Origin: Streptomyces sp. cf386
Lineage (GTDB): Bacteria > Actinomycetota > Actinomycetes > Streptomycetales > Streptomycetaceae
NCBI RefSeq assembly: GCF_900103585.1
Contig: NZ_FNHV01000006.1
Span: forward strand, 186,001-250,000
Reading direction: 5' to 3'
Length of the DNA: 64,000 nt
The notes beneath the pieces were generated by a model. That model worked only from the letters and a program-made list of their open reading frames with translations, was not told the origin of the DNA and searched no databases. Below, piece after piece: positions 1-8,444 of this stretch. The first letter of the stretch is position 1, and every line of letters starts with the position of its first letter. The translations under genes were made by a program, and so were the position numbers.

Positions 1-1
1 C

Positions 2-3000
2 GTCATCAACAACCACCTGAAGCGCGCCCGGGGCGGGAAGATCTCCTTCACGCACCTGATCGGCTACGCGATGGTGCAGGCCATCAAGGCCATGCCGTCG
101 ATGAACTACTCCTTCGTGGAGAAGGACGGCAAGCCGACCCTGGTCAAGCCGGACCACGTCAACTTCGGCCTCGCCATCGACCTGGTGAAGCCCAACGGCG
201 ACCGCCAGCTGGTCGTCGCGGGCATCAAGAAGGCCGAGACGCTGAACTTCTTCGAGTTCTGGCAGGCCTACGAGGACATCGTCCGCCGCGCCCGTGACGG
301 CAAGCTGACGATGGACGACTTCACCGGCGTGACGGTCTCCCTGACCAACCCCGGTGGCCTCGGCACCGTCCACTCGGTCCCGCGCCTCATGCCCGGCCAG
401 TCGGTCATCATGGGCGTCGGCTCCATGGACTACCCGGCCGAGTTCCAGGGCACCAGCCAGGACACCCTCAACAAGCTCGGCATCTCGAAGGTCATGACGC
501 TCACGTCGACCTACGACCACCGGGTCATCCAGGGCGCCGCCTCCGGCGAGTTCCTGCGGATCGTCGCGAACTTCCTCCTCGGCGAGGGCAACTTCTACGA
601 CGAGATCTTCGAGGCGCTGCGCATCCCCTACGAGCCGGTCCGCTGGCTCAAGGACATCGACGCGTCGCACGACGACGACGTCACGAAGGCCGCGCGCGTC
701 TTCGAGCTGATCCACTCCTACCGGGTCCGCGGCCACGTCATGGCCGACACCGACCCGCTGGAGTACCGCCAGCGCAAGCACCCCGACCTGGACATCACCG
801 AGCACGGCCTCACCCTGTGGGACCTGGAGCGCGAGTTCGCGGTCGGCGGCTTCTCCGGCAAGTCCCTGATGAAGCTGCGCGACATCCTCGGCGTGCTGCG
901 CGACTCGTACTGCCGCACCACCGGCGTCGAGTTCATGCACATCCAGGACCCCAAGCAGCGCAGGTGGATCCAGGACCGCATCGAGCGCGGGCACACCAAG
1001 CCCGAGCGCGAGGAGCAGCTGCGCATCCTGCGCCGGCTGAACGCGGCGGAGGCCTTCGAGACCTTCCTCCAGACGAAGTACGTCGGCCAGAAGCGCTTCT
1101 CGCTGGAGGGCGGCGAGTCCGTCATCCCGCTGCTCGACGCGGTGCTGGACTCGGCCGCCGAGTCCCGCTTGGACGAGGTCGTCATCGGCATGGCCCACCG
1201 CGGCCGCCTGAACGTCCTCGCCAACATCGTCGGCAAGTCGTACGCCCAGATCTTCCGTGAGTTCGAGGGCAACCTCGACCCGAAGTCGATGCACGGCTCC
1301 GGCGACGTGAAGTACCACCTGGGCGCCGAGGGCACCTTCACCGGCCTGGACGGCGAGCAGATCAAGGTCTCGCTGGCCGCCAACCCGTCCCACCTGGAGA
1401 CGGTCGACCCGGTCATCGAGGGCATCGCCCGTGCCAAGCAGGACATCATCAACAAGGGCGGCACGGACTTCACGGTCCTGCCGGTGGCCCTCCACGGCGA
1501 CGCGGCCTTCGCGGGCCAGGGCGTGGTGGCCGAGACCCTGAACATGTCGCAGCTGCGCGGCTACCGCACGGGCGGCACGGTCCACATCGTCATCAACAAC
1601 CAGGTCGGCTTCACGGCCGCCCCGGAGTCGTCCCGCTCGTCGATGTACGCGACGGACGTGGCGAGGATGATCGAGGCCCCGATCTTCCACGTGAACGGCG
1701 ACGACCCGGAGGCGGTCGTCCGCGTCGCGCGCCTGGCCTTCGAGTTCCGCCAGGCGTTCAACAAGGACGTGGTGATCGACCTCATCTGCTACCGCCGCCG
1801 CGGTCACAACGAGTCGGACAACCCGGCCTTCACCCAGCCGCTGATGTACGACCTGATCGACAAGAAGCGCTCGGTGCGCAAGCTCTACACCGAGTCCCTC
1901 ATCGGTCGCGGCGACATCACCCTGGAAGAGGCCGAGCAGGCGCTGCAGGACTACCAGGGCCAGCTGGAGAAGGTCTTCACGGAGGTCCGCGAGGCCGTCT
2001 CCCAGCCGAGCGCCGAACCGGTTTCGGACCCGCAGGCGGAGTTCCCGGTCGCCGTGAGCACCGCGATCTCCGCGGAGGTCGTGAAGCGGATCGCCGAATC
2101 CCAGGTCAACATCCCCGACACGTTCCACGTGCACCCGCGTCTGCTGCCGCAGCTGCAGCGCCGGGCGGCGATGGTCGAGGACGGCACCATCGACTGGGGC
2201 ATGGGCGAGACCCTCGCGGTCGGTTCCCTCCTCCTGGAGGGCACCCCGGTCCGGCTGTCCGGCCAGGACTCCCAGCGCGGCACCTTCGGCCAGCGTCACG
2301 CGGTCCTCATCAACCGCGAGACGGGCGAGGAGCACACCCCGCTCCAGTACCTCGCCGAGGACCAGGCGCGCTACAACGTCTACAACTCCCTGCTGTCCGA
2401 GTACGCGGTCATGGGCTTCGAGTACGGCTACTCGCTGGCCCGTCCCGACGCGCTGGTGATGTGGGAGGCGCAGTTCGGCGACTTCGTCAACGGCGCGCAG
2501 ACGGTGGTCGACGAGTACATCTCGGCGTCCGAGCAGAAGTGGGGCCAGACGTCCGGCGTCACGCTGCTGCTCCCCCACGGCTACGAGGGCCAGGGCCCGG
2601 ACCACTCCTCGGCCCGCGTCGAGCGCTTCCTCCAGCTCTGCGCCCAGAACAACATGACGGTCGCGATGCCGACCCTCCCGTCGAACTACTTCCACCTCCT
2701 GCGGTGGCAGGTGCACAACCCGCACCACAAGCCGCTGGTGGTCTTCACCCCGAAGTCGATGCTGCGTCTGAAGGCCGCCGCGTCGAAGACGGAGGAGTTC
2801 ACGTCGGGCCAGTTCCGCCCCGTCATCGGCGACTCCACGGTCGACCCGGCCGCGGTCCGCAAGGTCGTCTTCGTGTCGGGCAAGCTGTACTACGACCTGG
2901 AGGCCGAGCGCACCAAGCGCGGCGCCACGGACACGGCGTTCATCCGTGTCGAGCGCCTCTACCCGCTGCCGGGTGCCGAGCTCCAGGCGGAGATCGCCAA

Positions 3001-3238
3001 GTACCCGAACGTCGAGAAGTACCTGTGGGCCCAGGAGGAGCCGGCGAACCAGGGTGCGTGGCCGTTCATCGCGCTCAACCTGATCGACCACCTGGACCTG
3101 GCGGTCGGTGCCGACGTCCCGCACGGCGAGCGTCTGCGCCGCATCTCCCGTCCGCACGGCTCGTCCCCCGCGGTGGGTTCGGCCAAGCGGCACCAGGCCG
3201 AGCAGGAGCAGCTGGTGCGTGAGGTGTTCGAGGCCTGA
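2..3238 (+). CDS. kgd: Multifunctional 2-oxoglutarate decarboxylase/dehydrogenase E1-E2 (5' truncated by window edge)
   Basis: TCA-cycle enzyme that decarboxylates 2-oxoglutarate with thiamine diphosphate; in actinobacteria an E2 succinyltransferase domain is fused in front of E1. The reading frame is open from base 2, so about 1078 residues are visible and the N-terminus (roughly 190 residues of the usual ~1270) lies outside. The first ~200 visible residues are E2 catalytic domain ending near TYDHRVIQGA. E1 follows, with GMAHRGRLNVLAN (~397), the ThDP/Mg motif HGDAAFAGQG (~498), GHNESDNPAF (~601), LVMWEAQFGDF (~818) and a C-terminal WAQEEPANQGAWPF (~1010). It ends with TGA just before a 20-bp stem terminator. 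The usual neighbour, dihydrolipoamide dehydrogenase, is not adjacent, as is normal in Streptomyces. Family identity is certain; which E1 activity dominates cannot be read from sequence. Confidence 0.97.
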   Translation, partial: VINNHLKRARGGKISFTHLIGYAMVQAIKAMPSMNYSFVEKDGKPTLVKPDHVNFGLAIDLVKPNGDRQLVVAGIKKAETLNFFEFWQAYEDIVRRARDGKLTMDDFTGVTVSLTNPGGLGTVHSVPRLMPGQSVIMGVGSMDYPAEFQGTSQDTLNKLGISKVMTLTSTYDHRVIQGAASGEFLRIVANFLLGEGNFYDEIFEALRIPYEPVRWLKDIDASHDDDVTKAARVFELIHSYRVRGHVMADTDPLEYRQRKHPDLDITEHGLTLWDLEREFAVGGFSGKSLMKLRDILGVLRDSYCRTTGVEFMHIQDPKQRRWIQDRIERGHTKPEREEQLRILRRLNAAEAFETFLQTKYVGQKRFSLEGGESVIPLLDAVLDSAAESRLDEVVIGMAHRGRLNVLANIVGKSYAQIFREFEGNLDPKSMHGSGDVKYHLGAEGTFTGLDGEQIKVSLAANPSHLETVDPVIEGIARAKQDIINKGGTDFTVLPVALHGDAAFAGQGVVAETLNMSQLRGYRTGGTVHIVINNQVGFTAAPESSRSSMYATDVARMIEAPIFHVNGDDPEAVVRVARLAFEFRQAFNKDVVIDLICYRRRGHNESDNPAFTQPLMYDLIDKKRSVRKLYTESLIGRGDITLEEAEQALQDYQGQLEKVFTEVREAVSQPSAEPVSDPQAEFPVAVSTAISAEVVKRIAESQVNIPDTFHVHPRLLPQLQRRAAMVEDGTIDWGMGETLAVGSLLLEGTPVRLSGQDSQRGTFGQRHAVLINRETGEEHTPLQYLAEDQARYNVYNSLLSEYAVMGFEYGYSLARPDALVMWEAQFGDFVNGAQTVVDEYISASEQKWGQTSGVTLLLPHGYEGQGPDHSSARVERFLQLCAQNNMTVAMPTLPSNYFHLLRWQVHNPHHKPLVVFTPKSMLRLKAAASKTEEFTSGQFRPVIGDSTVDPAAVRKVVFVSGKLYYDLEAERTKRGATDTAFIRVERLYPLPGAELQAEIAKYPNVEKYLWAQEEPANQGAWPFIALNLIDHLDLAVGADVPHGERLRRISRPHGSSPAVGSAKRHQAEQEQLVREVFEA

Positions 3239-3260
3239 GCCTTCGAACAACGGGTCTGAT

Positions 3261-3307
3261 CGGAAGGCCCGGCTCCGAGTCCGTGTGACTCGGAGCCGGG
3301 CCTTCCG
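3261..3307 (+). terminator. Strong intrinsic terminator after kgd
   Basis: A perfect 20-bp inverted repeat (3261-3280 with 3288-3307, starting CGGAAGGCCCGG) encloses a 7-nt loop, 22 bp after the kgd stop. It is followed by a short T-containing stretch (GCATTTAC) rather than a long T run, which is common for Streptomyces terminators. Confidence 0.9.
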
Positions 3308-3423
3308 GCATTTACGGCCAACCCGCCCGCCGCACCGGTAAGTTGAGGGACCAGTAGATCGAGAAGGACGAACAGGCCGAACCGACCCGATCGCAAGGCG
3401 GGTCGTGACACACGGGGGCGCCA

Positions 3424-3756
3424 ATGGCCGAGCTGCTGCGGATCGCCATGGACGACGAGGACGGCGCGGGACAGCTGGTCGTCGAGGTCGAGGACGACGA
3501 GCCCGGCATGGTCCGCGCCTCACGCGTCGGCGACCGTATGCGCGAGGCCTCCGTCTCCCTGGAGGAGGCCCTGGCCCCCATCCGCCGGGCCGCGGAGACA
3601 ACCCTGCGCACCTTCCAGGCGGCCCGACCCGACACGGTGGAGCTGGAGTTCGGCGTGAAGCTGAACGCGAGTGCCGGGGCCGTACTGACCAAGACCGGGG
3701 TCGAGGGCCACATCGTCGTCAAGCTCGGCTGGGAGAAGCGGGACACCCAGGGGTGA
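3424..3756 (+). CDS. CU044_2847 family protein (Trypsin-co-occurring domain 1, Trypco1)
   Basis: A 110-residue acidic protein that fits the CU044_2847/Trypco1 family: an N-terminal beta-rich segment (LLRIAMDD..GQLVVEVEDD), a central helix (EEALAPIRRAAETTLRTFQ), then the family hallmark VELEFGVKLNASAGAVLTK with HIVVKLGW near the C-terminus. ATG 3424 was chosen because the conserved MAEL-type start begins there. Elsewhere the domain is found beside trypsin-like proteases and NTPases of proposed conflict or signalling systems; here no such partner is adjacent, and the nearest NACHT-like gene is 51 kb away. It stands alone between the kgd terminator and a convergent hypothetical gene. Molecular function is unknown; family assignment is from recalled motifs. 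Confidence 0.75.
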   Translation: MAELLRIAMDDEDGAGQLVVEVEDDEPGMVRASRVGDRMREASVSLEEALAPIRRAAETTLRTFQAARPDTVELEFGVKLNASAGAVLTKTGVEGHIVVKLGWEKRDTQG

Positions 3757-3778
3757 GCCGTCGGCATCCGGACAGGCC

Positions 3779-4768
3779 CTAGCTCAACACCTCCGCGAGC
3801 CGGGCCAGCGACCGCACCGTGGACCGCACCTCCAGCAGGTACTTCGTCGTACTGAACCGCTGCGGAGCCATCCCGGCGACCACCCCCGGCTCGTTCCCCA
3901 CGGTGTCCACCTCTACCCCGAACGGCAGCTTCAGCATCCGTACGGCGGCGGCGTGCTGGGCCGGCACATAGATGGCCGTGCTCACCAGCAACAGCCGCTC
4001 CCCCGGCTGCAACGCGGCGACGCGCTCGGCGAAGAACGCATAGCTGTCCGGCGTGTCCGCACGGCGCCGCTCCGGCTCGCTGGAGGGCGCGGCCACGACC
4101 TGGACGGGCATCCCGTCGGCCGTACGGTAGTGGCGCACTCCCCAGGTCCCGCCCGGGAGCTCGGACTCCTCGCCCTCGACGGACTCCGGCGCACCGAGCC
4201 CGAAGGCCCTGCGCGTGCCGAAGTCCATCGCCTCGTACTCCTCGGCGAGTTCGGGCGCCCCGGCCTGGGCGGCGAGCTCGAACTCGTCGCCCACGAAGGG
4301 GCGGTGGCCGCCGAGGGCGGTGACCGAACCGGCGGTCACCTTTCCGCTCCGGATCAGATGGGCGGCATGCTCGGTGCGCACCAGGCAGGCGCGGACGAGC
4401 CCGCCGAGCATGAGGACGTGGTCGTAGCGGTCGTACCGGAGCCGCGTGCCGCCGCACATGCCGAGCGCTTCCGCCGCCGCCGACACCAGTTCCTCCTGGT
4501 CCGGGCGCATCACCAGCTCGTCGGCCTGGTTGCGCTCCCGGCCCCGGCGGGTGTCCCACCGGTCGGTGAACGCGTCGAGCCGCGCCAGCCGCTCGACGAC
4601 ATCGCCCTTCTCGGCGGCCAGATCACGGGCCAGTTCATGGTCCTGCCCGGTGCTGGAGAACGCCTCGACCAGGGCGTGCACGGGCGCGGAGGCCAGCCAG
4701 CCGTCGATGTCCCCGGCCGGGTCAAGCCCCGTTCCGACAAGGGGTACTTGGTCGAATCGCGTGCCCAT
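3779..4768 (-). CDS. Conserved hypothetical protein, possibly DUF218/YdcF-like fold
   Basis: A 329-residue soluble protein with no signal peptide or membrane segment. I start it at the ATG at 4768 (MGTRFDQVPLVG); the frame stays open far upstream, but that stretch overlaps the small gene on the other strand. The middle reads SVTALGGHRPFVGDE and a later part LLLVSTAIYVPAQHAAAVRML. These two pieces resemble the GGG and SxxYHxPRA strands of the ElyC/SanA/YdcF (DUF218) fold, but the catalytic-type residues are not conserved, so the link is only an inference. It is convergent with the Trypco1 gene (22 bp between stops) and divergent from the small gene at 4895. Function not recognised. Confidence 0.7.
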   Translation of the reverse strand: MGTRFDQVPLVGTGLDPAGDIDGWLASAPVHALVEAFSSTGQDHELARDLAAEKGDVVERLARLDAFTDRWDTRRGRERNQADELVMRPDQEELVSAAAEALGMCGGTRLRYDRYDHVLMLGGLVRACLVRTEHAAHLIRSGKVTAGSVTALGGHRPFVGDEFELAAQAGAPELAEEYEAMDFGTRRAFGLGAPESVEGEESELPGGTWGVRHYRTADGMPVQVVAAPSSEPERRRADTPDSYAFFAERVAALQPGERLLLVSTAIYVPAQHAAAVRMLKLPFGVEVDTVGNEPGVVAGMAPQRFSTTKYLLEVRSTVRSLARLAEVLS

Positions 4769-4894
4769 GAGACCCGTCTCCGTATGGCTCGACAACCTCT
4801 CGCCGACCCAGTGTTCCACGGGCCGCACGAGCGCCTCGCACGCACGGCGCGGGCCCGGCACGCACGCGTGGCGGGCAGGACATATCCTCAACTC

Positions 4895-5077
4895 ATGTAC
4901 TTCACCGACCGAGGCATCGAAGAACTGGAGAAGCGGCGCGGCGAGGAGGAGATCACCTTCGAGTGGCTGGCCGAGCAGCTGCGCACCTTCGTCGACCTGA
5001 ACCCGGACTTCGAGGTACCGGTGGAGCGGCTGGCGACCTGGCTGGCGCGGCTGGACGACGAGGACGACGACGTGTAG
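4895..5077 (+). CDS. Small acidic conserved protein (DUF6104-like)
   Basis: A 60-residue acidic protein beginning MYFTDRGIEELEKRRGEEE and ending in an Asp-rich tail (ARLDDEDDDV). It matches the small Streptomyces family now called DUF6104: a FTDRGIEELE start, a central WLAEQLRTFVDLNP helix and a WLARLDD end. Only 126 bp separates it from the divergent hypothetical gene, and a clean intrinsic terminator follows 50 bp after its stop, supporting a short monocistronic message. No function is known. Confidence 0.8.
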   Translation: MYFTDRGIEELEKRRGEEEITFEWLAEQLRTFVDLNPDFEVPVERLATWLARLDDEDDDV

Positions 5078-5128
5078 TCGACCTGGAGGAGACCGGACTG
5101 CCCTCTCATGCTGAGCGGGCTGTTCCCG

Positions 5129-5156
5129 GGGCGCCCTGATGGGGGCGCCCTTTTGT
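5129..5156 (+). terminator. Intrinsic terminator
   Basis: Perfect 8-bp stem GGGCGCCC (5129-5136 with 5143-5150), 6-nt loop, followed by TTTTGT. It ends the 4895-5077 transcript and sits just before the convergent stop at 5181. Confidence 0.85.
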
Positions 5157-5180
5157 CTTGTACGGCGACCCGCCCGGCCG

Positions 5181-6023
5181 TCAGTCCAGCGGCCGCACCG
5201 CGCTGTACGCCAGCCCCAGCACGCCGTGGCCCAGCAGCACCGTGCCCGCGACGATCCAGCCGCCGCTGCGGCGCCACAGGCCCCAGGCCGTGAGGGGTAG
5301 ACCGGCCGCCACCTGGGCGAGGGCGAGTGCGCGGGCCTTGGGGCCGCCCGCCCAGGGCAGCCAGGGGCCGAGGTGGCCGCCCTCGATGGCGTCGAGTTCC
5401 GCGCGGAAGGCGTCGCGCCAGCCCGACCACTCGATCCGTACGTGCGGCTGGTCGTGGACGGCCTCGTGCAGGCTCTCGGCGCTTTCGCCGGGTGCGAGAC
5501 CTGGCGGCAGGGACACGCCCGCGCGCGTGAGGACGGCGATGAGGCCACGCAGGCGTGCCCGTGCGTCGGCCGCGCTGTCGGAGCGGGTCAGCTCGTCGAG
5601 GGACTGCATGTCGAGGACCGGATCGAGGCCGAGCCGGCCGGCGAAGGTGCGCATGGCCTCGTCCTCGCCGACCGGGGTGCCGTTGGCGAGCCAGACGTAG
5701 CCGACGGGGCGGCGGAAGCCGGAGGCGAGGGTGAATCCGGCGCGGTCGGCGTCCCACCAGAGGGCGAGGACGGGCCAGGGATGGGCGACGGCGAGGGCGG
5801 TGGCCCAGCCGGTGACCACACGGTCGACCGGTTCGCCACCCTCCTGCCAGGGACCGCCCTCGGGGACGAGCACGCTCCACTCCCCGCCGGCCGAGGCGAG
5901 CAGCATGTGCTCGCGCAGCAGCTGGGCGGCGGAGGCGACGGTTTCCGGCTCCGCGCGGCAGAGCAGCAGGGCGCCCGGGGCGGGTCGGGCCTGGCGGGCG
6001 GTCCTGGACTCTTCCGTCGACAT
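5181..6023 (-). CDS. Conserved hypothetical protein with C-terminal membrane segments
   Basis: 280 residues. The first ~210 are soluble and Trp-rich, with segments such as HMLLASAGGEWSVLVPEGGPW and HPWPVLALWWDADRAGFTL. The last ~60 form two hydrophobic helices (ALALAQVAAGLPLTAWGLW and GWIVAGTVLLGHGVLGLAYS), so the protein is probably tail-anchored with most of it in the cytoplasm. ATG 6023 has no clear Shine-Dalgarno; a TAGCGT hexamer sits exactly 6 nt upstream, so a leaderless transcript is possible. It is divergent from the DUF4097 operon. No domain recognised. Confidence 0.7.
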   Translation of the reverse strand: MSTEESRTARQARPAPGALLLCRAEPETVASAAQLLREHMLLASAGGEWSVLVPEGGPWQEGGEPVDRVVTGWATALAVAHPWPVLALWWDADRAGFTLASGFRRPVGYVWLANGTPVGEDEAMRTFAGRLGLDPVLDMQSLDELTRSDSAADARARLRGLIAVLTRAGVSLPPGLAPGESAESLHEAVHDQPHVRIEWSGWRDAFRAELDAIEGGHLGPWLPWAGGPKARALALAQVAAGLPLTAWGLWRRSGGWIVAGTVLLGHGVLGLAYSAVRPLD

Positions 6024-6083
6024 ATCAACACGCTAGGCCGGTTTGTCCACCACGCGTGATTTGTGATCACCAGAACGAGTGCC

Positions 6084-6111
6084 TTGACTTTCCGAGTCCG
6101 CGATATATCGT
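6084..6111 (+). promoter_or_regulatory. Putative promoter with PadR-type palindromic operator
   Basis: TTGACT (6084-6089) is followed after 16 bp by TATCGT (6106-6111). The perfect palindrome CGATATATCG (6101-6110) covers the -10, and a related GCGATAT half lies at 6127-6133. The downstream operon ends in a PadR-family gene, and AT-rich ATATAT-containing palindromes are usual PadR targets, so autorepression is inferred. Confidence 0.55.
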
Positions 6112-6193
6112 GATTCACGTAAGACGCGATATGGCGTGTCGTGTTCAGATCCGGCCCGTGCGGCCGCGTCCGGTCGCCCAGGAGGTCCGCACC

Positions 6194-7198
6194 ATGTCCG
6201 AGTGGTCCGTAGCCGAGCCCAGGAAACTCACCTTCGACGAGCCGGTGAGCGAGCTCCAGGTGCGCATCGTCAACGGCACTGTGAACGTCGTGGGGACGGA
6301 CGAAGGTTCCGCACGCCTGGAGGTCTCCGAGATCGAGGGCCCACCCCTGGTGGTGAACCAGCAGGGCGGCACGCTGACGGTGGCGTACGAGGACCTGCCC
6401 TGGAAGGGCTTCCTCAAGTGGCTCGACCGCAAGGGCTGGCGGCGCAGCGCGGTGGTCTCCGTGGCGGTGCCGGCCCACACCCGCGTCGAGGTGGGCGTGG
6501 TCGGGGCCGGGGCGGTGGTCTCCGGGATCCACGGCCCGTCGGTCGTCAAGGGCGTCACCGGCGACACGACCCTGGTCGGCCTGTCCGGCCCGGTCCGCGC
6601 CGACACCGTCTCCGGGAACCTGGAGGCCCAGGCCGTCACCGGCGACCTCCGCTTCAACTCCGTCTCCGGCGACCTCACGGTCGTCGAGGGCTCCGGTTCC
6701 TCGGTGAAGGCCGACTCCGTGAGCGGCGCCATGATCATCGACCTCGACCCGGACGGCCCGACCGACGTCCGGCTGACCAGCGTCTCCGGCGAGATCGCCA
6801 TCCGCCTGCCGGCCCCGGCCGACGCGGACGTGGAGGCCAACACCGCGAGCGGCACGATTTCCAACGCCTTCGAGGGCCTCCGGGTGCACGGCCAGTGGGG
6901 CGCCCACAAGATCACCGGCCGCCTCGGCGCGGGCACCGGCAAGCTCCGCGCGACGACGATCTCCGGCTCGATCGCCCTGCTGCGCCGCCCGCCGAAGGAG
7001 GACGAGCCGTGGGAGGCGGAGGCATGGGAGGAGCCCGGGCCGGTCACGGACTCGACGGCCACGGAGTCGACGACCGACCCGGTGATCGGCACCCAGCACA
7101 GTTCGGGGGACAATTCCGTCTCCGGCCAGGGCGATGACCCGACGGACACCGCCACCACCGCCCCGGCCGACGGCACGACCGACAAGAAGGTGCTCTGA
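6194..7198 (+). CDS. DUF4097 domain protein (beta-helical, PadR-operon partner)
   Basis: 334 residues starting at ATG 6194 behind GGAGG (6181-6185). No signal peptide. The body is a run of short repeats of the form ..VSGNLEAQAVTGDLRFNSVSGDLTV.., giving the right-handed beta-helix of DUF4097/DUF4098 (YvlB-like) proteins. A Glu/Thr/Asp-rich, probably disordered tail follows residue ~265. The gene is separated by 1 nt from the PadR gene, a common actinobacterial pairing in which the two are co-expressed. Role unknown: perhaps a sensor or scaffold for a cell-envelope signal. Confidence 0.85.
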   Translation: MSEWSVAEPRKLTFDEPVSELQVRIVNGTVNVVGTDEGSARLEVSEIEGPPLVVNQQGGTLTVAYEDLPWKGFLKWLDRKGWRRSAVVSVAVPAHTRVEVGVVGAGAVVSGIHGPSVVKGVTGDTTLVGLSGPVRADTVSGNLEAQAVTGDLRFNSVSGDLTVVEGSGSSVKADSVSGAMIIDLDPDGPTDVRLTSVSGEIAIRLPAPADADVEANTASGTISNAFEGLRVHGQWGAHKITGRLGAGTGKLRATTISGSIALLRRPPKEDEPWEAEAWEEPGPVTDSTATESTTDPVIGTQHSSGDNSVSGQGDDPTDTATTAPADGTTDKKVL

Positions 7199-7199
7199 C

Positions 7200-8249
7200 A
7201 TGCCCCCCGTCTTCGCCCATGGCCGCCTCCGCCTCTATCTGCTGAAGCTGCTGGACGAGGCCCCGCGCCACGGCTACGAGGTGATCCGCCTCCTCGAAGA
7301 GCGCTTCCAGGGGCTGTACGCACCGTCGGCCGGCACCGTCTACCCCCGTCTGGCCAAGCTGGAGGCCGAAGGCCTGGTCACCCACACCACCGAGGGCGGC
7401 CGCAAGGTGTACGCCATCACGGACGCCGGCCGTGCGGAACTGGCCGACCGCAGCGGCGAGTTGGCCGATCTGGAGCTGGAGATCAGGGAGTCCGTCGCCG
7501 AACTCGCCGCCGAGATCAAGGCCGATGTGCGCGGCGCGGCAGGCGACCTGCGGCGCGAGATGCGGGCGGCGGCGTCCGAGGCCCGCAGGGGGAACGGCGC
7601 CAAGCCGGAGACACCCTTCGGCGACTTCTCGGAGTACACCGACAAGGAGGCGTGGCGCGCCGCCAAGGAGGAGATGCGCCGCGCCAAGCAGGAGTGGAAG
7701 GAACAGGCCCGCCGCGCCAAGGACGAGAGCCGCCGCGCCCGCGAGGAGGCCCAGCGCGCCCGACGCCAGGCCAAGGAGGCCCAGGACCGCGCCCGGGCCC
7801 AGGCCCAGGAGGAGGTCCAGCGCATCGCCCGCCGGGTCCAGGAGCACGTACAGGACCACTTCGTCCGCGGCGACTGGCCGACGGGCCTGCGGGAGGGCCT
7901 GACGGAACTGGCCAAGGAGTTCGGCGACTTCGGCAAGGACTACGGGAAGGAGTTCGGCAGGGACTTCGGCTTCGGCCGCCAGGGCTCCCCCAAGTCGGCG
8001 CAGCAGCCCCCCGACTACTCGGAGACCCCGGAGGACTTCCCCGCCGACTACGAACCCGCCTGGGCCCACGAGGCCCCCGGCGACGACCCGGCCCGCGACC
8101 TGGACCGCCTGCTCGACCGCTTCCGCGACGACATCCGCGACGCGGCAAGGGACCACGGCGTGACGGCGGACCAACTCCGCGACGCCCGCCACCACCTGTC
8201 GACGGCGGCGGCCCACATCGGAGCGCTACTGCGCACGCCGAGGGCCTGA
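7200..8249 (+). CDS. PadR family transcriptional regulator with long coiled-coil extension
   Basis: 349 residues. The first ~80 form a PadR winged helix (MPPVFAHGRLRLYLLKLL, HGYEVIRLLEERFQGLY, GTVYPRLAKLEAEGLV). A Lys/Arg/Glu/Ala-rich coiled coil of ~130 residues follows (repeats of RRAKEE/RRAREE type at ~155-215), then a Gly/Phe stretch (KEFGDFGKDYGKEFG) and an acidic C-terminus. Typical PadR proteins are 110-190 residues, so the extension more than doubles the size. The start ATG lies 1 nt after the DUF4097 stop, implying coupled translation. It probably represses its own operon through the CGATATATCG site. Confidence 0.9.
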   Translation: MPPVFAHGRLRLYLLKLLDEAPRHGYEVIRLLEERFQGLYAPSAGTVYPRLAKLEAEGLVTHTTEGGRKVYAITDAGRAELADRSGELADLELEIRESVAELAAEIKADVRGAAGDLRREMRAAASEARRGNGAKPETPFGDFSEYTDKEAWRAAKEEMRRAKQEWKEQARRAKDESRRAREEAQRARRQAKEAQDRARAQAQEEVQRIARRVQEHVQDHFVRGDWPTGLREGLTELAKEFGDFGKDYGKEFGRDFGFGRQGSPKSAQQPPDYSETPEDFPADYEPAWAHEAPGDDPARDLDRLLDRFRDDIRDAARDHGVTADQLRDARHHLSTAAAHIGALLRTPRA

Positions 8250-8444
8250 CGCCGCCCCGGGGGCCTGGGGAGGCGCGTCGCCCTGGGCAGTACGGCACCG
8301 ACCTCGCGCGGTACGGCACTGCCCTACCCGGCACGGCCGCCTGTTCCGGCCACACCGCCCAGGACCGGGACCCGGATCCGGACGACCCGGGCCCGCACAC
8401 AACCCAGGGCGACGCACCCGCCCCCTCCTCAACCGGCCTCTCCC

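Noticed and set aside
718..1545. Long open frame antisense to the dehydrogenase gene
   Set aside because: The dehydrogenase frame is certain; the opposite frame is open only because of GC-rich codon bias and shows Arg/Ser-rich sequence without domains.
5588..7201. 537-codon minus-strand frame across the DUF4097 gene
   Set aside because: It runs antisense to the repeat-rich DUF4097 coding region and through an obvious promoter; composition is His/Asp/Gly junk typical of shadow frames.
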